Part shown: in pieces, positions 9,020 to 18,848 of the stretch | How positions within the stretch are numbered: the first letter of the stretch is position 1 | How the letters are laid out: the number at the start of each line of letters is the position of its first letter | Assembly (NCBI RefSeq): GCF_003003005.1 | Contig: NZ_PVTR01000014.1 | Location: 1-64,000, forward strand | From: Mongoliibacter ruber | GTDB lineage: Bacteria > Bacteroidota > Bacteroidia > Cytophagales > Cyclobacteriaceae | Direction of reading: 5' to 3' | DNA: 64,000 nucleotides | The notes under the pieces: model-generated | What the model saw: the letters and a program-made list of their open reading frames with translations, nothing else | Databases searched by the model: none | Told to the model about the DNA's origin: nothing | Translations under genes and position numbers: made by a program

Positions 9020-9931
9020 TTATGCTTGATTAGTTGAATATATACCTGATTGAATTGCCAACATTTTATCCCGGGATGCATTTCCAGGGACAAATGACAG
9101 ATTTGTTAAGTTGTTGATTTTATAGTCTTTATCCATTGAATAAATAAAGGAACTGACCAGTTTCGCCTTTTCGGCAGGCTTAGAAATCCACACTTCTTTT
9201 CCCGAAGGTGAATGAATGATTCGGGATCCTACACCGACTTGATCGGTAAGCCCTAATAAGTAGTGGGTCACCTCATGATCAAAAGCGTCTAATCTCAGAT
9301 TTTGCTTGTTGGAAAGATTTATTGGAACATCGCCTAAACCAATCAAGGCATCGCATTGATGAAGAAGTTTCATTTCCATACCGTACGCATTTAACTTACT
9401 CAATGTCAAACCCTGTGTCGATAAAACCCCTATTCTATATTTTCCAAATTGTACTATGGCTTTTGTGAAATAACTTTCCCCTTTTTTCAGTCCTTTTGAT
9501 TCCAATTTATTCCCAATGACCTTCAGGCCACTTTCTGAAATAATGAATTTGAGATCAGCATTTGAAAAACTCATTTCTGATTTACCCAAAGCAACCATTT
9601 TAACTCCACTTGAGACTAGGTCTTTTGCAAACTTTAAATTTTCATCCAATGATAAGTCTGGATTTAAAAAGTTACCTGCATCAAGGAATAATGGAGTGGT
9701 TTGAAGTTTTTTCAAATATTCACCTAAAGGATTTAAGCCTCCAATTTGATCAGGATTAGTATATGTTCCGTGTAGACCTGCCGTATGTACTATTTGGAGA
9801 TGGCTTGTTTGACCCTCAAATTTAACTTCCAATAGAGCATTGGAGTAGCTTAGCCTGAATGGCGAAAAAGCTGCAACTGAAGCTAATACTGACCCTGATC
9901 GAAGAAATTCTCTTCGGCTATTTTTTTTCAT
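9020..9931 (-). CDS. Tat-exported 5'-nucleotidase-like metallophosphatase fold lacking metal ligands
   Basis: The 303-residue protein begins with a Tat signal (SRREFLRSG, then a hydrophobic stretch). The next part follows the N-terminal metallophosphatase domain of UshA/5'-nucleotidases step by step: LQIVHTAGLHG for the usual ILHTNDxHG, IGGLNPLGEYLKK, LFLDAGNFL for LLLxGGDxxxG, MVALGKSEMSF for the usual xALGNHEFDF, and later YRIGVLSTQG. The metal-binding Asp, Asn and His residues of these motifs are replaced, and the C-terminal nucleotidase domain is missing. It is therefore probably a non-catalytic binding or scaffold protein. It heads the operon with the collar genes and the giant repeat protein. 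Confidence 0.75.
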   Translation of the reverse strand: MKKNSRREFLRSGSVLASVAAFSPFRLSYSNALLEVKFEGQTSHLQIVHTAGLHGTYTNPDQIGGLNPLGEYLKKLQTTPLFLDAGNFLNPDLSLDENLKFAKDLVSSGVKMVALGKSEMSFSNADLKFIISESGLKVIGNKLESKGLKKGESYFTKAIVQFGKYRIGVLSTQGLTLSKLNAYGMEMKLLHQCDALIGLGDVPINLSNKQNLRLDAFDHEVTHYLLGLTDQVGVGSRIIHSPSGKEVWISKPAEKAKLVSSFIYSMDKDYKINNLTNLSFVPGNASRDKMLAIQSGIYSTNQA

Positions 9932-10720
9932 TTGTATAGATTGGACAATGAAGATTGGAAGACTACTTTATATAAGAACTAGAAGTGTATGAATAAGAAT
10001 ATTCAAATTATTGATACTATTAATTTTCAAATTTTCAGGTTGACAATTGGTGTCAAACCTATTCTGTTATATCAATTCCCAGTGCCTTAATCACTTGTTG
10101 ATGTACTGTGTGTGATGGGTAAATTGATAAAATCTTATTATTGAATTTGGGTGGTGGAAAATACATGAAAACACGTATTTTTAAGCAATGGCATGTGTAA
10201 ATTCAATGGTCAAATAAAGTTAATTTTATTTAGAACCCATGGAAGAATTAAAGTTTTTAATTCAAAAATTTAATTTGTTCTTCAGGTTCAAAATTCCATT
10301 ATAAATAAAAAAAATAAGATAAATGGCTATTATTCTGTGTTGAAGTATTTAAAAAAAAATCAACTTGTTTTTTCTTTTTCCAAAAGACGTAAAAGTGGTG
10401 ATAATCAGAATTTCACTAAAATCCATTACAATCTTAGTTATCTGAAGATTTTGATTTTTAATGTTTTCAGCCAATGAAATTACGCCCAAAAAAAATTTTG
10501 AGAACCTCAAAAAAAATTACTTCTAGGTCAATAAATTGAAAATTAGCTTTGATTTCTTTAAAAAAATAAGAAAATGAAGCCTGTTTCTTTGCGCTGTCTT
10601 TTTTATTGTATGAGCTGTAGAGGAATCCAACTCATACCAGTTATATTTATCAATTAAGGTATGCTAACAAAACGTAATTCAACCTTATTTTGGTGAAACA
10701 ACTTCGGCAGTTCCTGAATC
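9932..10720. other. Divergent intergenic region, AT-rich
   Basis: This non-coding stretch separates the minus-strand collar/MBG operon from the plus-strand GH95 gene. It has many A and T runs and no ORF or tRNA that I can see. It must hold the promoters of both units. Apart from the TAGGTTTG candidate I see no convincing element. Confidence 0.6.
10054..10061 (-). promoter_or_regulatory. Possible Bacteroidota -7 box of the collar/MBG operon
   Basis: Read on the minus strand the bases are TAGGTTTG, a full match to TAnnTTTG. They lie about 120 bp before the ATG of the first operon gene. No -33 TTG at the usual distance is clear, so the call is weak. Confidence 0.3.
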
Positions 10721-13219
10721 ATGATGCAAAAACCACTTTCAAAATCCATGTTGAAAAAAACCTTTATCCCCTTGGCTTTTATTCTTTTTATTTTTCAAAG
10801 TGCGGCACAGACTGATCCCGGCCTTAAACTCTGGTACCTCCAACCTTCCGGTGAAACCTGGGAAAATGCACTGCCGATCGGAAATGGGCGTATTGGCGCC
10901 ATGATCTATGGAAATTTGCCTGAGGAAATCATCCAACTGAATGAGGAAACTGTCTGGTCCGGTAGTCCCAACCGAAATGATAATCCCTATGCCTTGGAGG
11001 CACTTCCCGAAATCAGAAAATCAATCTTTGAAGGGGAGTACAAAAAAGCAGAACAGTTGGCCAAGGAAAATATCCAATCCAAAAAGTCCCATGGTCAGAT
11101 GTACCAGCCTGTAGGAAATCTACATATTCAATTTCCTGACCATATAGATCCCGGAGAATATTACAGGGAGTTGGATATTGAAAATGCCATCCAGCTTACC
11201 AGGTATAAGATTGGAAACGCATCTTACCAAAGAGAAACCTTCGCTTCTCTTGCAGATGATGTCATTGTCCTCAAATTAAGTACCGATGTCAAAGGAGGCC
11301 TGAATTTCAACACAAAGTTTTCAAGCCCGCACCAATCTTCTATAACCAATAATGATGCTGTTTCTACTTTGGGTCTTTCCGGCAAAACCTCCAGCCATGA
11401 AGGTGTGGAAGGTTTGGTGAAGTTTCAGGCTTTGGCCAATATCAGGCAATTTGGAGGTGAACTCATAGAAAAAGAGAATGGCATGGAAGTCAGCAACGCT
11501 GACTCTGTCTATATATTCATCTCCATGGCGAGTAATTTCAAGCGCTATGATGATATTTCCGGAGATGAGAAAAAGTCAGCAAAAACTGCATTGGAAAAAG
11601 TAGCCCAAGAAGATTATCAAATTCTCAAAAACCGTCATATCCAAGCATATAAAAAATATTTTGATCGGGTTAGTTTAGACCTTGGAACCACAGAAGCGGC
11701 AAGCCTTCCTACAGACGAGCGCTTGAAAGCCTTTAAATCAGGTAATGATCCCCATTTGGTTTCACTTTATTTCCAATATGGCAGGTACCTTCTGATATCC
11801 TCCTCACAGCCGGGAGGCCAGCCGGCCAACCTTCAGGGAATCTGGAACCACAGACTTAGCCCTCCATGGGACAGTAAATACACCATCAATATCAATGCAC
11901 AGATGAACTATTGGCCCGCAGAAAGGACTAACCTGTCAGAATTGCATGAACCGTTTTTGAGGATGGTAGAAGAGTTGGCTGAAACAGGCAAACAGACTGC
12001 AAGAGAAATGTATGGAACCAGAGGCTGGATGGCCCACCATAATACAGACATCTGGAGGATAACGGGGCCTGTTGATGATATTTTCTGGGGGATCTGGAAC
12101 GGTGGCGGAGGTTGGATCAGTCAGCACCTTTGGGAACATTATCTCTATACAGGAGATGAAGCGTTTCTCAATCGCGCCTACCCAATACTTAAAGGCACAG
12201 CTCTTTTTTACCTGGATTTCCTTGTACCGCATCCGGAAAAAAGCTGGCTGGTGGTAAACCCCGGAACTTCGCCGGAAAATGCACCCAAAGCGCATGAGGG
12301 AACATCCCTGGATGCAGGCACAACCATGGACAATCAAATTGCATTTGATGTTTTCAGTACAGTCATACAGGCAGGAAAAATCGTCGGAGAAAACAATGAG
12401 TTTTTGGACTCATTACTGGCCTACAGGGAGAAGCTACCGCCCATGCATATCGGACAACATGGGCAGTTGCAGGAATGGTTGGATGACATTGATGATCCGG
12501 AAGACAAACACCGCCATATTTCCCATCTTTATGGACTATTCCCTTCAAATCAGATCTCTCCCTTGCGAACGCCAGAACTGGCAGCTGCTTCCAAAACGAC
12601 TTTGATTCATAGGGGAGATATTTCCACAGGCTGGAGCATGGGCTGGAAGGTCAATTGGTGGGCAAGGCTGCTGGATGGCAATCATGCCTATACCCTTATC
12701 CAAAATCAACTTTCACCGGTCAGGGGGGAATTTGAAGGCGGAGGATCATACAATAATCTCTTTGATGCTCATCCACCTTTTCAGATTGACGGAAACTTTG
12801 GCTGTACTTCAGGTATTGCTGAAATGTTGGTGCAGAGTGCAAACGGTGAAGTCCATCTGCTTCCTGCTTTACCTGACGCCTGGCCCAAAGGGAAGGTAAA
12901 AGGACTCATGGCAAGAGGTGGTTTTGAAATCCTGGATCTGGTCTGGCAAAACGGTGAAATAGAAAGCATCAGGATAAAGTCAAAACTAGGTGGAAATCTC
13001 AGAATCCGTTCCGGAATAGCGTTGAAACTTGCTGATGGAGAGAAAATCCCGAAAGCTGAAGGGGAAAACAAGAACCCCTTTTATGTTGTAGCACATACAC
13101 CTACACCAATTGTGGCCGGGAATGTCGTTCTTGACCTTCTCCGGATTCCTGAGGGCTATGTGTATGACATTAGTACTGAAAAAAACAGGATTTATGAATT
13201 GAAAGCATCCGGAAATTAA
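10721..13219 (+). CDS. Glycoside hydrolase family 95 (alpha-L-fucosidase/alpha-L-galactosidase type)
   Basis: An 832-residue exported GH95 enzyme that cleaves terminal alpha-L-fucose, or in some members alpha-L-galactose, from glycans by inversion. After a signal peptide (cleavage after AAQ) come the N-terminal domain typical of the family ([23 protein letters not shown]), the (alpha/alpha)6 barrel ([35 protein letters not shown]) and a C-terminal beta domain. Key acidic residues are Glu519 in SPEN and Asp690 in FQIDGN. The ATG at 10721 is followed by further in-frame ATGs, of which 10748 (MLKKTF) gives a more typical signal peptide. It opens the sugar island and probably acts on oligosaccharides bound by the SusCD pair downstream. 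The exact sugar specificity cannot be read from sequence. Confidence 0.95.
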   Translation: MMQKPLSKSMLKKTFIPLAFILFIFQSAAQTDPGLKLWYLQPSGETWENALPIGNGRIGAMIYGNLPEEIIQLNEETVWSGSPNRNDNPYALEALPEIRKSIFEGEYKKAEQLAKENIQSKKSHGQMYQPVGNLHIQFPDHIDPGEYYRELDIENAIQLTRYKIGNASYQRETFASLADDVIVLKLSTDVKGGLNFNTKFSSPHQSSITNNDAVSTLGLSGKTSSHEGVEGLVKFQALANIRQFGGELIEKENGMEVSNADSVYIFISMASNFKRYDDISGDEKKSAKTALEKVAQEDYQILKNRHIQAYKKYFDRVSLDLGTTEAASLPTDERLKAFKSGNDPHLVSLYFQYGRYLLISSSQPGGQPANLQGIWNHRLSPPWDSKYTININAQMNYWPAERTNLSELHEPFLRMVEELAETGKQTAREMYGTRGWMAHHNTDIWRITGPVDDIFWGIWNGGGGWISQHLWEHYLYTGDEAFLNRAYPILKGTALFYLDFLVPHPEKSWLVVNPGTSPENAPKAHEGTSLDAGTTMDNQIAFDVFSTVIQAGKIVGENNEFLDSLLAYREKLPPMHIGQHGQLQEWLDDIDDPEDKHRHISHLYGLFPSNQISPLRTPELAAASKTTLIHRGDISTGWSMGWKVNWWARLLDGNHAYTLIQNQLSPVRGEFEGGGSYNNLFDAHPPFQIDGNFGCTSGIAEMLVQSANGEVHLLPALPDAWPKGKVKGLMARGGFEILDLVWQNGEIESIRIKSKLGGNLRIRSGIALKLADGEKIPKAEGENKNPFYVVAHTPTPIVAGNVVLDLLRIPEGYVYDISTEKNRIYELKASGN

Positions 13220-13292
13220 CACTTGATGATGCTTTATTTAAAACACAGCCCAAAAGCCAATAGTGAGTTGTGTAAATTTGAATTTAAGTAAA

Positions 13293-13464
13293 GTGATTAT
13301 CCGCAAGCATACCACTAATCAATTGATTGATGGTTTTTGGGAGACCCGATACTAATAGCTACCTGCCCTCAATTAGGAGAATTGGATGCACCACGGCTAA
13401 GTTATTTACTGATATTGGTTCGAAACCATTGGTTAATTCTATTTTATAAATTCTATTGGTATTG
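13293..13464 (+). repeat. Dispersed repeat, copy A
   Basis: Starts gtgattatccgcaagcat and contains accactaatcaatt, cgatactaatagctacctgc, gatattggttcgaaacc and ggttaattctatt, shared with the copies near 18.6 and 34.3 kb. It is the most diverged copy and its right terminal inverted repeat is lost. It lies 73 bp after the GH95 stop and 37 bp before the next gene. Confidence 0.85.
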
Positions 13465-13501
13465 AGTATTACCTGGAAACCTAACCTAAAAACATCCTTG
13501 A

Positions 13502-14530
13502 ATGAAAACCATAATTCTTAATAAACCTGAAGATTTTGAGCTTATTGAGACAGAATTTCCCAATAAACCAAAACCGCATGAAGCTCTTGTGAAAGTTCGT
13601 AGAATAGGTGTCTGTGGTACAGATATACATGCCTTTAAAGGGAGACAGCCCTTCTTTTCTTTTCCAAGGATTCTTGGACACGAATTGGGTGTGGAAATTC
13701 TTGAGGTAGGAGAAGAGGTAAAGCACTTAAAAGCCGGTGACCGCTGTTCTGTAGAGCCTTATTTCAACAAAACCAAAGATCAAGCTGTCAGGAGAGGAAA
13801 GACCAATTGTGGAGAAGCAATTTCTGTTTTCGGAGTTCATGAAGATGGAGGAATGCGTGAACAGTTCCTGATTGATGCCAATTACCTTCATGCTTCAGCC
13901 ATTTTGACTTTTGAGCAACTTGCACTTATAGAACCTTTGGCCATTGGTTTTCACGCAGTCCAAAGAGCTCAGATCCAAAAAGAAGATAAGGTCTTGGTGA
14001 TAGGGGCAGGGCCTATTGGTTTGGGTACCGCTCAATTTGCAGCATTGAAAAGCAAAGAAGTGGTAGTGATGGATATCAATAAAAGCAGGCTGGAAACCTG
14101 CAAAAAGAACTTACCGCTTAAAAATACACTTCATATCACAGAAAGTGACTTCGATCAGGTAGAGGCACTCAGGAAAATTTTTGAGGGAGATTTACCCACA
14201 GTGATTTTGGATGCTACGGGTAATCCCTATTCCATGAAAAACACTCTGGAAATAGCAGCGCATGGTGCAACTATTGTATTTATAGGACTGTATCAGGGAA
14301 ACTTCGAATTTCATGACCCTTTATTTCATAAAAAGGAACTTACCTTAATGGCAAGCAGAAATGCCTTGCCTGCCGACTTTAAAAACATCATTACACTTAT
14401 AGAACAAAATGCCATTCAGACCGACTTCTGGGTAAGTCATTATCTTGAATTCCAAAATCTTCCCAAACAGTTTGAATCCTTATTTTTCGGGAAGGAAAAT
14501 GTATTGAAAGCAATTGTAAAAATGGATTAG
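13502..14530 (+). CDS. Zinc-type medium-chain alcohol/polyol dehydrogenase
   Basis: A 342-residue cytoplasmic dehydrogenase of the zinc-dependent MDR family. The catalytic-zinc residues are present: the Cys of GVCGTDIHAF and the His-Glu of ILGHELG. The Rossmann motif VIGAGPIGLGTAQ sits near residues 160-175. The structural-zinc loop is degenerate: around residues 82-101 only one Cys remains where four are normal, so this lobe probably binds no zinc. Relatives oxidise sugars or polyols such as L-fucose, galactose or sorbitol. Its place between the GH95 gene and the oxidative pathway genes suggests a sugar released by the glycosidase, which is inference. Repeat copy A lies just upstream. Confidence 0.85.
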   Translation: MKTIILNKPEDFELIETEFPNKPKPHEALVKVRRIGVCGTDIHAFKGRQPFFSFPRILGHELGVEILEVGEEVKHLKAGDRCSVEPYFNKTKDQAVRRGKTNCGEAISVFGVHEDGGMREQFLIDANYLHASAILTFEQLALIEPLAIGFHAVQRAQIQKEDKVLVIGAGPIGLGTAQFAALKSKEVVVMDINKSRLETCKKNLPLKNTLHITESDFDQVEALRKIFEGDLPTVILDATGNPYSMKNTLEIAAHGATIVFIGLYQGNFEFHDPLFHKKELTLMASRNALPADFKNIITLIEQNAIQTDFWVSHYLEFQNLPKQFESLFFGKENVLKAIVKMD

Positions 14531-14733
14531 AGAGTGCTTAAATTTCTATTTACTTCTCTTTGCTATCGATAGAAGCATTCCCACTATTTCAAAGGTGTTC
14601 CAATCAAAACTCTTTAGTTTTTAGAATGTGTTTGGATTTTTTAAAATAACAGAATCAGTAAAATTGATTCTTTGACATCAAGACTGTTTACTTTAAGGCA
14701 GGAGTGATTGAAAAATCATATTGATTTTATTAA

Positions 14734-14754
14734 TTAGTGTCAAAATTACACTAA
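14734..14754. promoter_or_regulatory. Palindromic operator, site 1
   Basis: The arms TTAGTGT and ACACTAA are perfect inverted repeats around a 7-bp AT-rich centre. The core AGTGTCAAAATTACACT differs by one base from the reverse complement of the site at 23420-23436. It sits upstream of a TACTTTTG promoter box, a position that would suit an activator. The regulator is not identified. Confidence 0.55.
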
Positions 14755-14785
14755 AAGTTTATAAGCGGTTAATTCTTCATGTAAT

Positions 14786-14793
14786 TACTTTTG
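14786..14793 (+). promoter_or_regulatory. Candidate -7 box TACTTTTG of the PQQ dehydrogenase gene
   Basis: Full match to TAnnTTTG, about 145 bp before the ATG and 33 bp after the palindrome. No good -33 TTG is seen at the usual spacing, which fits a promoter that needs an activator. Confidence 0.4.
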
Positions 14794-14937
14794 CTAAACG
14801 CCCTGTTAGCCATAGATTTATAGGATTGAGTAATTCTTTAATTTTCTGTTTTATCTCAGTGAAATTCCATGTTTCCCTTATACACCATTCTTACATGTTG
14901 ATTGTAAAATGGAATTAAAATTTAATCCCAATTGATA

Positions 14938-17205
14938 ATGAACCCCAAAAAAATCAAATCAAATCTTTTCCCATTACTGTTTTGCTGCATTTGTCTTACT
15001 GCACAAATGTCTTGCAGTGAAAGCTCCCAAAGGTCTTCTCATAACACGTGGACACATTATGCCGGCAGTCCTGATCAGTCAAAATATTTTGAATCGGAAC
15101 AAATAACCCCAGAAAATGTCCACCTGTTGGAAGTATCCTGGTTTTATCCTACTGAGGATAATGTACCATACTTTTTCAGCCCTATTATAGTAGATACAGT
15201 CATGTATGTAATGGGTAAAAACTCTTCACTTATAGCTTTGAATGTAAAAAATGGTGAGGAAATATGGATTCATTCCAACCTCAATGGCTTGACCAAAAGG
15301 GGTATCAATTATTGGGAAAGCCAGGATAAAAGTGATAGACGCTTAATATTCACCATAAACAATACCATACAGGCAATAGATGCTTTGACAGGACAATCTA
15401 TTTTAAGTTTTGGTGAAAACGGGTATGTGGACCTCAGGGAAGGACTTGACAGAGTACCTTCTTCGATTCGCCGAATACAACCCATGATGCCGGGGGTGTT
15501 GTATGAGGATTTATTGATTATTGGTTCTGCTACAGGAGAGAATTATTTTTCTCCCCCTGGGCATATCCGGGCTTATAATGTCATCACCGGTGAAATGGAA
15601 TGGATATTTCATTCAATTCCACATCCCGGAGAATTCGGTTATGAAACCTGGCCAAAAGATGCCTACAAATACGCAGGAGGAGTCAATGTCTGGAGCGAAA
15701 TAACAGTTGACAGTGAAAAAGGAATCGCTTTCCTTCCAATAGGTTCTCCGACTTATGATTATTATGGCGCTGATAGGCTTGGGAGCAATCTTTTTGGGAA
15801 CTCATTGGTTGCTTTGGATGCCAAAACAGGGGAAAGACTTTGGCATTTTCAAACAGTTCACCATGATTTATGGGATTACGATTTATCTCCCGCCCCACAG
15901 CTTCTCACCCTCAATAGAAATGGTAAGAAAATTGACGCGGTGGCTATTGCGACCAAACATGGTTTTGTCTTCGTTTTTGATCGGGTCACGGGAGAGCCTG
16001 TTTTTCCCATTGAAGAAAAGCCTTTTCCAGCCAGTGAAATGCCTGGTGAAGAAGCATGGCCAACACAGCCAATATCTTCTCTACCTAGATTTACAAGGAA
16101 TGAAGTCACTTTAGAAACCTTAAATCCCTACTTCCCAGACAGTATCAAGCAAGTGTGGCAAAAGCGATTAAGTGAAGCAAAGTCGGGTTTGTATATACCT
16201 CCATCTGATAAATATGAAACAGTAATGATGCCTGGAGCATTAGGAGGTTCAAATTATGGAAATACTGCAGCAGATCCTGACAAGGGTATTTTATATATAC
16301 TTACCCAAGAGCATGCTTCTATTTACAAATTGAATAAAGTCGAACCACCAAAATTAGATTTATCTGTTGGGGAAATCAAAAGAGTCAAAACCCTTTACAC
16401 AGCCTCGTGTCAATCCTGTCATGGTATAGAGATGGAAGGAGGCGTTGGGCCTCCATTGCAAAATATCGGAGAGCACCTTTTTTATGATGAATTCAGAAGC
16501 ACTGTGCTAAATGGGAAAGGGCAAATGCCAGGATTTGTACATGTAGATGAGGAAACACTCAAGGCATTGTATCGATATCTTGGAGGTAACCCTAGGACCT
16601 TCAATATAAGAAGAAACCTAGAGGCTCAAGAAGTCGAAGGGCCTGTTGTGGCCTCCGGTGGTGTTAAAATTCTACCGGATGAAAACCATAGCTTGGCAAT
16701 GTCTGATTACCCCAATGATGTAGAACATCCTGATGTCCGTTTTACAACGGATTATGGACTCGATTGGCCTGGTTTGGCAGCCCCTCCTTGGTCATCTATT
16801 CTTGCATATGACCTGAACAATGGGACTATCAAATGGAGAAGACCTGTTGGGCAGGACTCCCTTTATGCACAAGGGAACCAAAGTCTGGGAGCACCTGGAG
16901 GTGTGCTGAGGAAGGGGATGATAGTCACCTCAACCGGAGTAGTATTCACTACAGCCAAAGGTGGTAAACTATATGCACTTGATGCTGAAAGTGGAGAGAT
17001 TTTGTGGGAAGAAACTTCCAGCAATGAAATAAATGCCCAACCTAGCATGTATACACTTGATGGTAATCAATATTTGGTAATTAATGCAACTTCAAATTTT
17101 GCCAGAGACAGTTACAATCATTCCAAAAAGCCCAACGCATTGCCTAAAGGCTATGTCATTTATTCACTTCCAAAAAACAAACTGAATCCCATTGAAAATC
17201 AATAA
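14938..17205 (+). CDS. PQQ-dependent sugar/alcohol dehydrogenase with inserted cytochrome c, lipoprotein
   Basis: A 755-residue quinoprotein of the membrane glucose dehydrogenase/alcohol dehydrogenase beta-propeller family. It oxidises a sugar to its lactone in the periplasm and passes electrons through a heme. The N-terminus carries a lipoprotein signal (AQMSC). Propeller motifs include NTWTHYAGSPDQSKY, SLIALNVKNGEEIW, SPTYDYYGADR, LVALDAKTGERLW, FQTVHHDLWDYD and GGKLYALDAESGEILW. A c-type cytochrome is inserted in the propeller: Cys491-xx-Cys494-His495, with a probable axial Met in GQMPGF. The ATG at 14938 is used because the in-frame codon 6 bp earlier is TTG. It is followed 74 bp later by the double-cupin gene. 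Such enzymes usually act on aldoses, so I call the substrate open. Confidence 0.92.
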   Translation: MNPKKIKSNLFPLLFCCICLTAQMSCSESSQRSSHNTWTHYAGSPDQSKYFESEQITPENVHLLEVSWFYPTEDNVPYFFSPIIVDTVMYVMGKNSSLIALNVKNGEEIWIHSNLNGLTKRGINYWESQDKSDRRLIFTINNTIQAIDALTGQSILSFGENGYVDLREGLDRVPSSIRRIQPMMPGVLYEDLLIIGSATGENYFSPPGHIRAYNVITGEMEWIFHSIPHPGEFGYETWPKDAYKYAGGVNVWSEITVDSEKGIAFLPIGSPTYDYYGADRLGSNLFGNSLVALDAKTGERLWHFQTVHHDLWDYDLSPAPQLLTLNRNGKKIDAVAIATKHGFVFVFDRVTGEPVFPIEEKPFPASEMPGEEAWPTQPISSLPRFTRNEVTLETLNPYFPDSIKQVWQKRLSEAKSGLYIPPSDKYETVMMPGALGGSNYGNTAADPDKGILYILTQEHASIYKLNKVEPPKLDLSVGEIKRVKTLYTASCQSCHGIEMEGGVGPPLQNIGEHLFYDEFRSTVLNGKGQMPGFVHVDEETLKALYRYLGGNPRTFNIRRNLEAQEVEGPVVASGGVKILPDENHSLAMSDYPNDVEHPDVRFTTDYGLDWPGLAAPPWSSILAYDLNNGTIKWRRPVGQDSLYAQGNQSLGAPGGVLRKGMIVTSTGVVFTTAKGGKLYALDAESGEILWEETSSNEINAQPSMYTLDGNQYLVINATSNFARDSYNHSKKPNALPKGYVIYSLPKNKLNPIENQ

Positions 17206-17279
17206 ATGTTCATTGAGTTGATTTATTGACCAAAAAAATATCAAACTGTTACATAATTAAACCTTTAATAACCAGCATT

Positions 17280-18494
17280 ATGAAAAGTGTAATTTACCTA
17301 GTGTTGTTTGTGTTATCGGCGCAGCTGTCAGCACAATCCTTAAAAGAAAGAATCATCTCGAATGATTCTACAACTTACAGAGAACTTTCAGCAGTGCATG
17401 AAGGTGCAGGTTCAATGGGTTTTACCCAATTGATTGGAAGGAATGATTTGGCTTCTAACTTTCTCTATTTACATGCAGGTAAAATCCATCCTAAATCGGG
17501 AATAGGGCACCATTTTCACCATTCAATAGAAGAAATGTTTGTGATTTTGGACGGTGAAGCGGAGTTTACTGTCAACGGTCGAACCAGTACCATTAAAGCT
17601 CCAGCCCTTGTCCCTTGCAAAATGGGTGATTCTCACGCTATTTATAATGCAACAAACAAGAATCTTACGTGGCTAAATTTTGCAGTGAGCCGTACAAAAG
17701 GCAATACAGATGCATTCGATTTAGGGGATACCCGAGTGGGTGTATCAATGGATCCTGTCCCTACCTTTGTAAATGGCCGCTTGGAAAGTGAAAAGCTGAA
17801 AGAGAATACCTCATCTTACAGTGGTGAGGGGGTATTGCATCGTCAGATTTTTGGACCTCAAATCTTTGCTACTGACTGGAATCACGTGGATCATGTCGTG
17901 ATCAAGCCCGGGGAAAAGTCAATCAGCAGACAATTAAATGGATTGGAGGAGGTCTATTATGTCACGAAAGGCAAGGGAAGTGTGCGAATAGATGATGATC
18001 AGGCGTCTTTTTCTACACATAGTGCATTTTTCGGTTCAATTGGTGAGACACTTATGTTTTCAAATGAAAGCAATGAAGACTTGGAATTGCTGGTTATTGG
18101 AATTGCCCCATCAAAAAACAAGTTTTCAGCTCTACAAAAAAAAGAAGGGGAGTCTACTGCAATGGCCTTGCAAATGGAATTTGAGGTTGAAGCCCAACAT
18201 GCCAAAGCATTTGAGGATATGTATCATTCTATCTATGTGCCAGCCATGACTGTACAAGAAGGCTACCTCAGCTCAAAACTGTTGAAAATATATTCTCCGG
18301 ATATTTCCAAAGAAATTGAAGCAGAGCAGACGACATATAACTATCAGATTATGATTGTTTTTGATACAGAGGCTAACAGGAGAAAATGGGTTGCCAGTAA
18401 GCAGCATGATATAGCATGGCCAGCAGCAACCGACCTTGCCAAGGGCTATAAATGGAAAGGCTACGATGTGGTGGGATCAGATGAAATCAAATAA
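17280..18494 (+). CDS. Secreted double-cupin protein with C-terminal ABM-like domain
   Basis: The protein has about 404 residues from the ATG at 17280 (MKSVIYL); an upstream in-frame TTG would only add a tail ahead of the signal peptide. The signal peptide ends near SAQS. The first cupin (about residues 55-125) has GIGHHFHHSIEEMFVILDG, a full metal-binding set. The second cupin (about residues 190-260) has LNGLEEVYYVTKGKGSVRI but lacks the His pair. The last 100 residues resemble a dimeric alpha-beta barrel of the ABM/EthD type. It lies directly after the PQQ dehydrogenase. A role as sugar isomerase, lactone-binding or oxygenase-like enzyme is possible, but I cannot choose. Confidence 0.8.
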   Translation: MKSVIYLVLFVLSAQLSAQSLKERIISNDSTTYRELSAVHEGAGSMGFTQLIGRNDLASNFLYLHAGKIHPKSGIGHHFHHSIEEMFVILDGEAEFTVNGRTSTIKAPALVPCKMGDSHAIYNATNKNLTWLNFAVSRTKGNTDAFDLGDTRVGVSMDPVPTFVNGRLESEKLKENTSSYSGEGVLHRQIFGPQIFATDWNHVDHVVIKPGEKSISRQLNGLEEVYYVTKGKGSVRIDDDQASFSTHSAFFGSIGETLMFSNESNEDLELLVIGIAPSKNKFSALQKKEGESTAMALQMEFEVEAQHAKAFEDMYHSIYVPAMTVQEGYLSSKLLKIYSPDISKEIEAEQTTYNYQIMIVFDTEANRRKWVASKQHDIAWPAATDLAKGYKWKGYDVVGSDEIK

Positions 18495-18848
18495 AACTCA
18501 CCGTAACATTTCCTAAAATTGGTAATGACAATTTTGTATGTACTGGTCAACATGTTGTTGAATATGATTATCCGCAATCATGCCACTAATCAATTAAACG
18601 AGGGTTTATTGGCAAACGGATACTAATAGATACCTGCCCTTCTGGAGGCGGGTTGGATACTTATTGATATTGGTTCGAAATCACAGGTTAATTCTATTAT
18701 TTAGATTCTACTGGTATGAAAGCGGATATACATATTGGTGGATCAAAAGATCCGCTTTTCTTGAAGGAAAAATTGATACGTTCAGTCCCAATCTGACTTG
18801 CTAAAGGTTAACTCATAATTTCAATCACCTACAATTGCCAAAAGGTGA
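18495..18848. other. Convergent intergenic region holding repeat B
   Basis: The only recognised content is dispersed repeat copy B. The remaining sequence on either side has no ORF and no T-tailed terminator hairpin that I can see. Confidence 0.6.
18561..18736 (+). repeat. Dispersed repeat, copy B (fullest copy)
   Basis: 176 bp with imperfect terminal inverted repeats: aatatgattatccgc at the left and the complement of aatatgtatatccgc at the right. The left part folds as ATCCG...GCCA...AAAC-gagg-GTTT...TGGC...CGGAT. A second hairpin is formed by cctgcc and ggcggg. It lies 66 bp after the double-cupin stop and matches copy C almost base for base. Confidence 0.9.

Larger units (their letters stand above)
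14531..14937 (+). other. Regulatory intergenic region before PQQ dehydrogenase
   Basis: No gene-like ORF is visible. The region contains the 17-bp palindrome shared with the kdaD promoter and, 33 bp past it, a TACTTTTG box. The first 200 bp are AT-rich with nothing I recognise. Confidence 0.6.

Noticed and set aside
18661-18690. tRNA remnant suggested by ggttcgaaatc in the dispersed repeat
   Set aside because: No acceptor, D or anticodon arm surrounds it, and the same bases are conserved in all copies as part of a longer unit.
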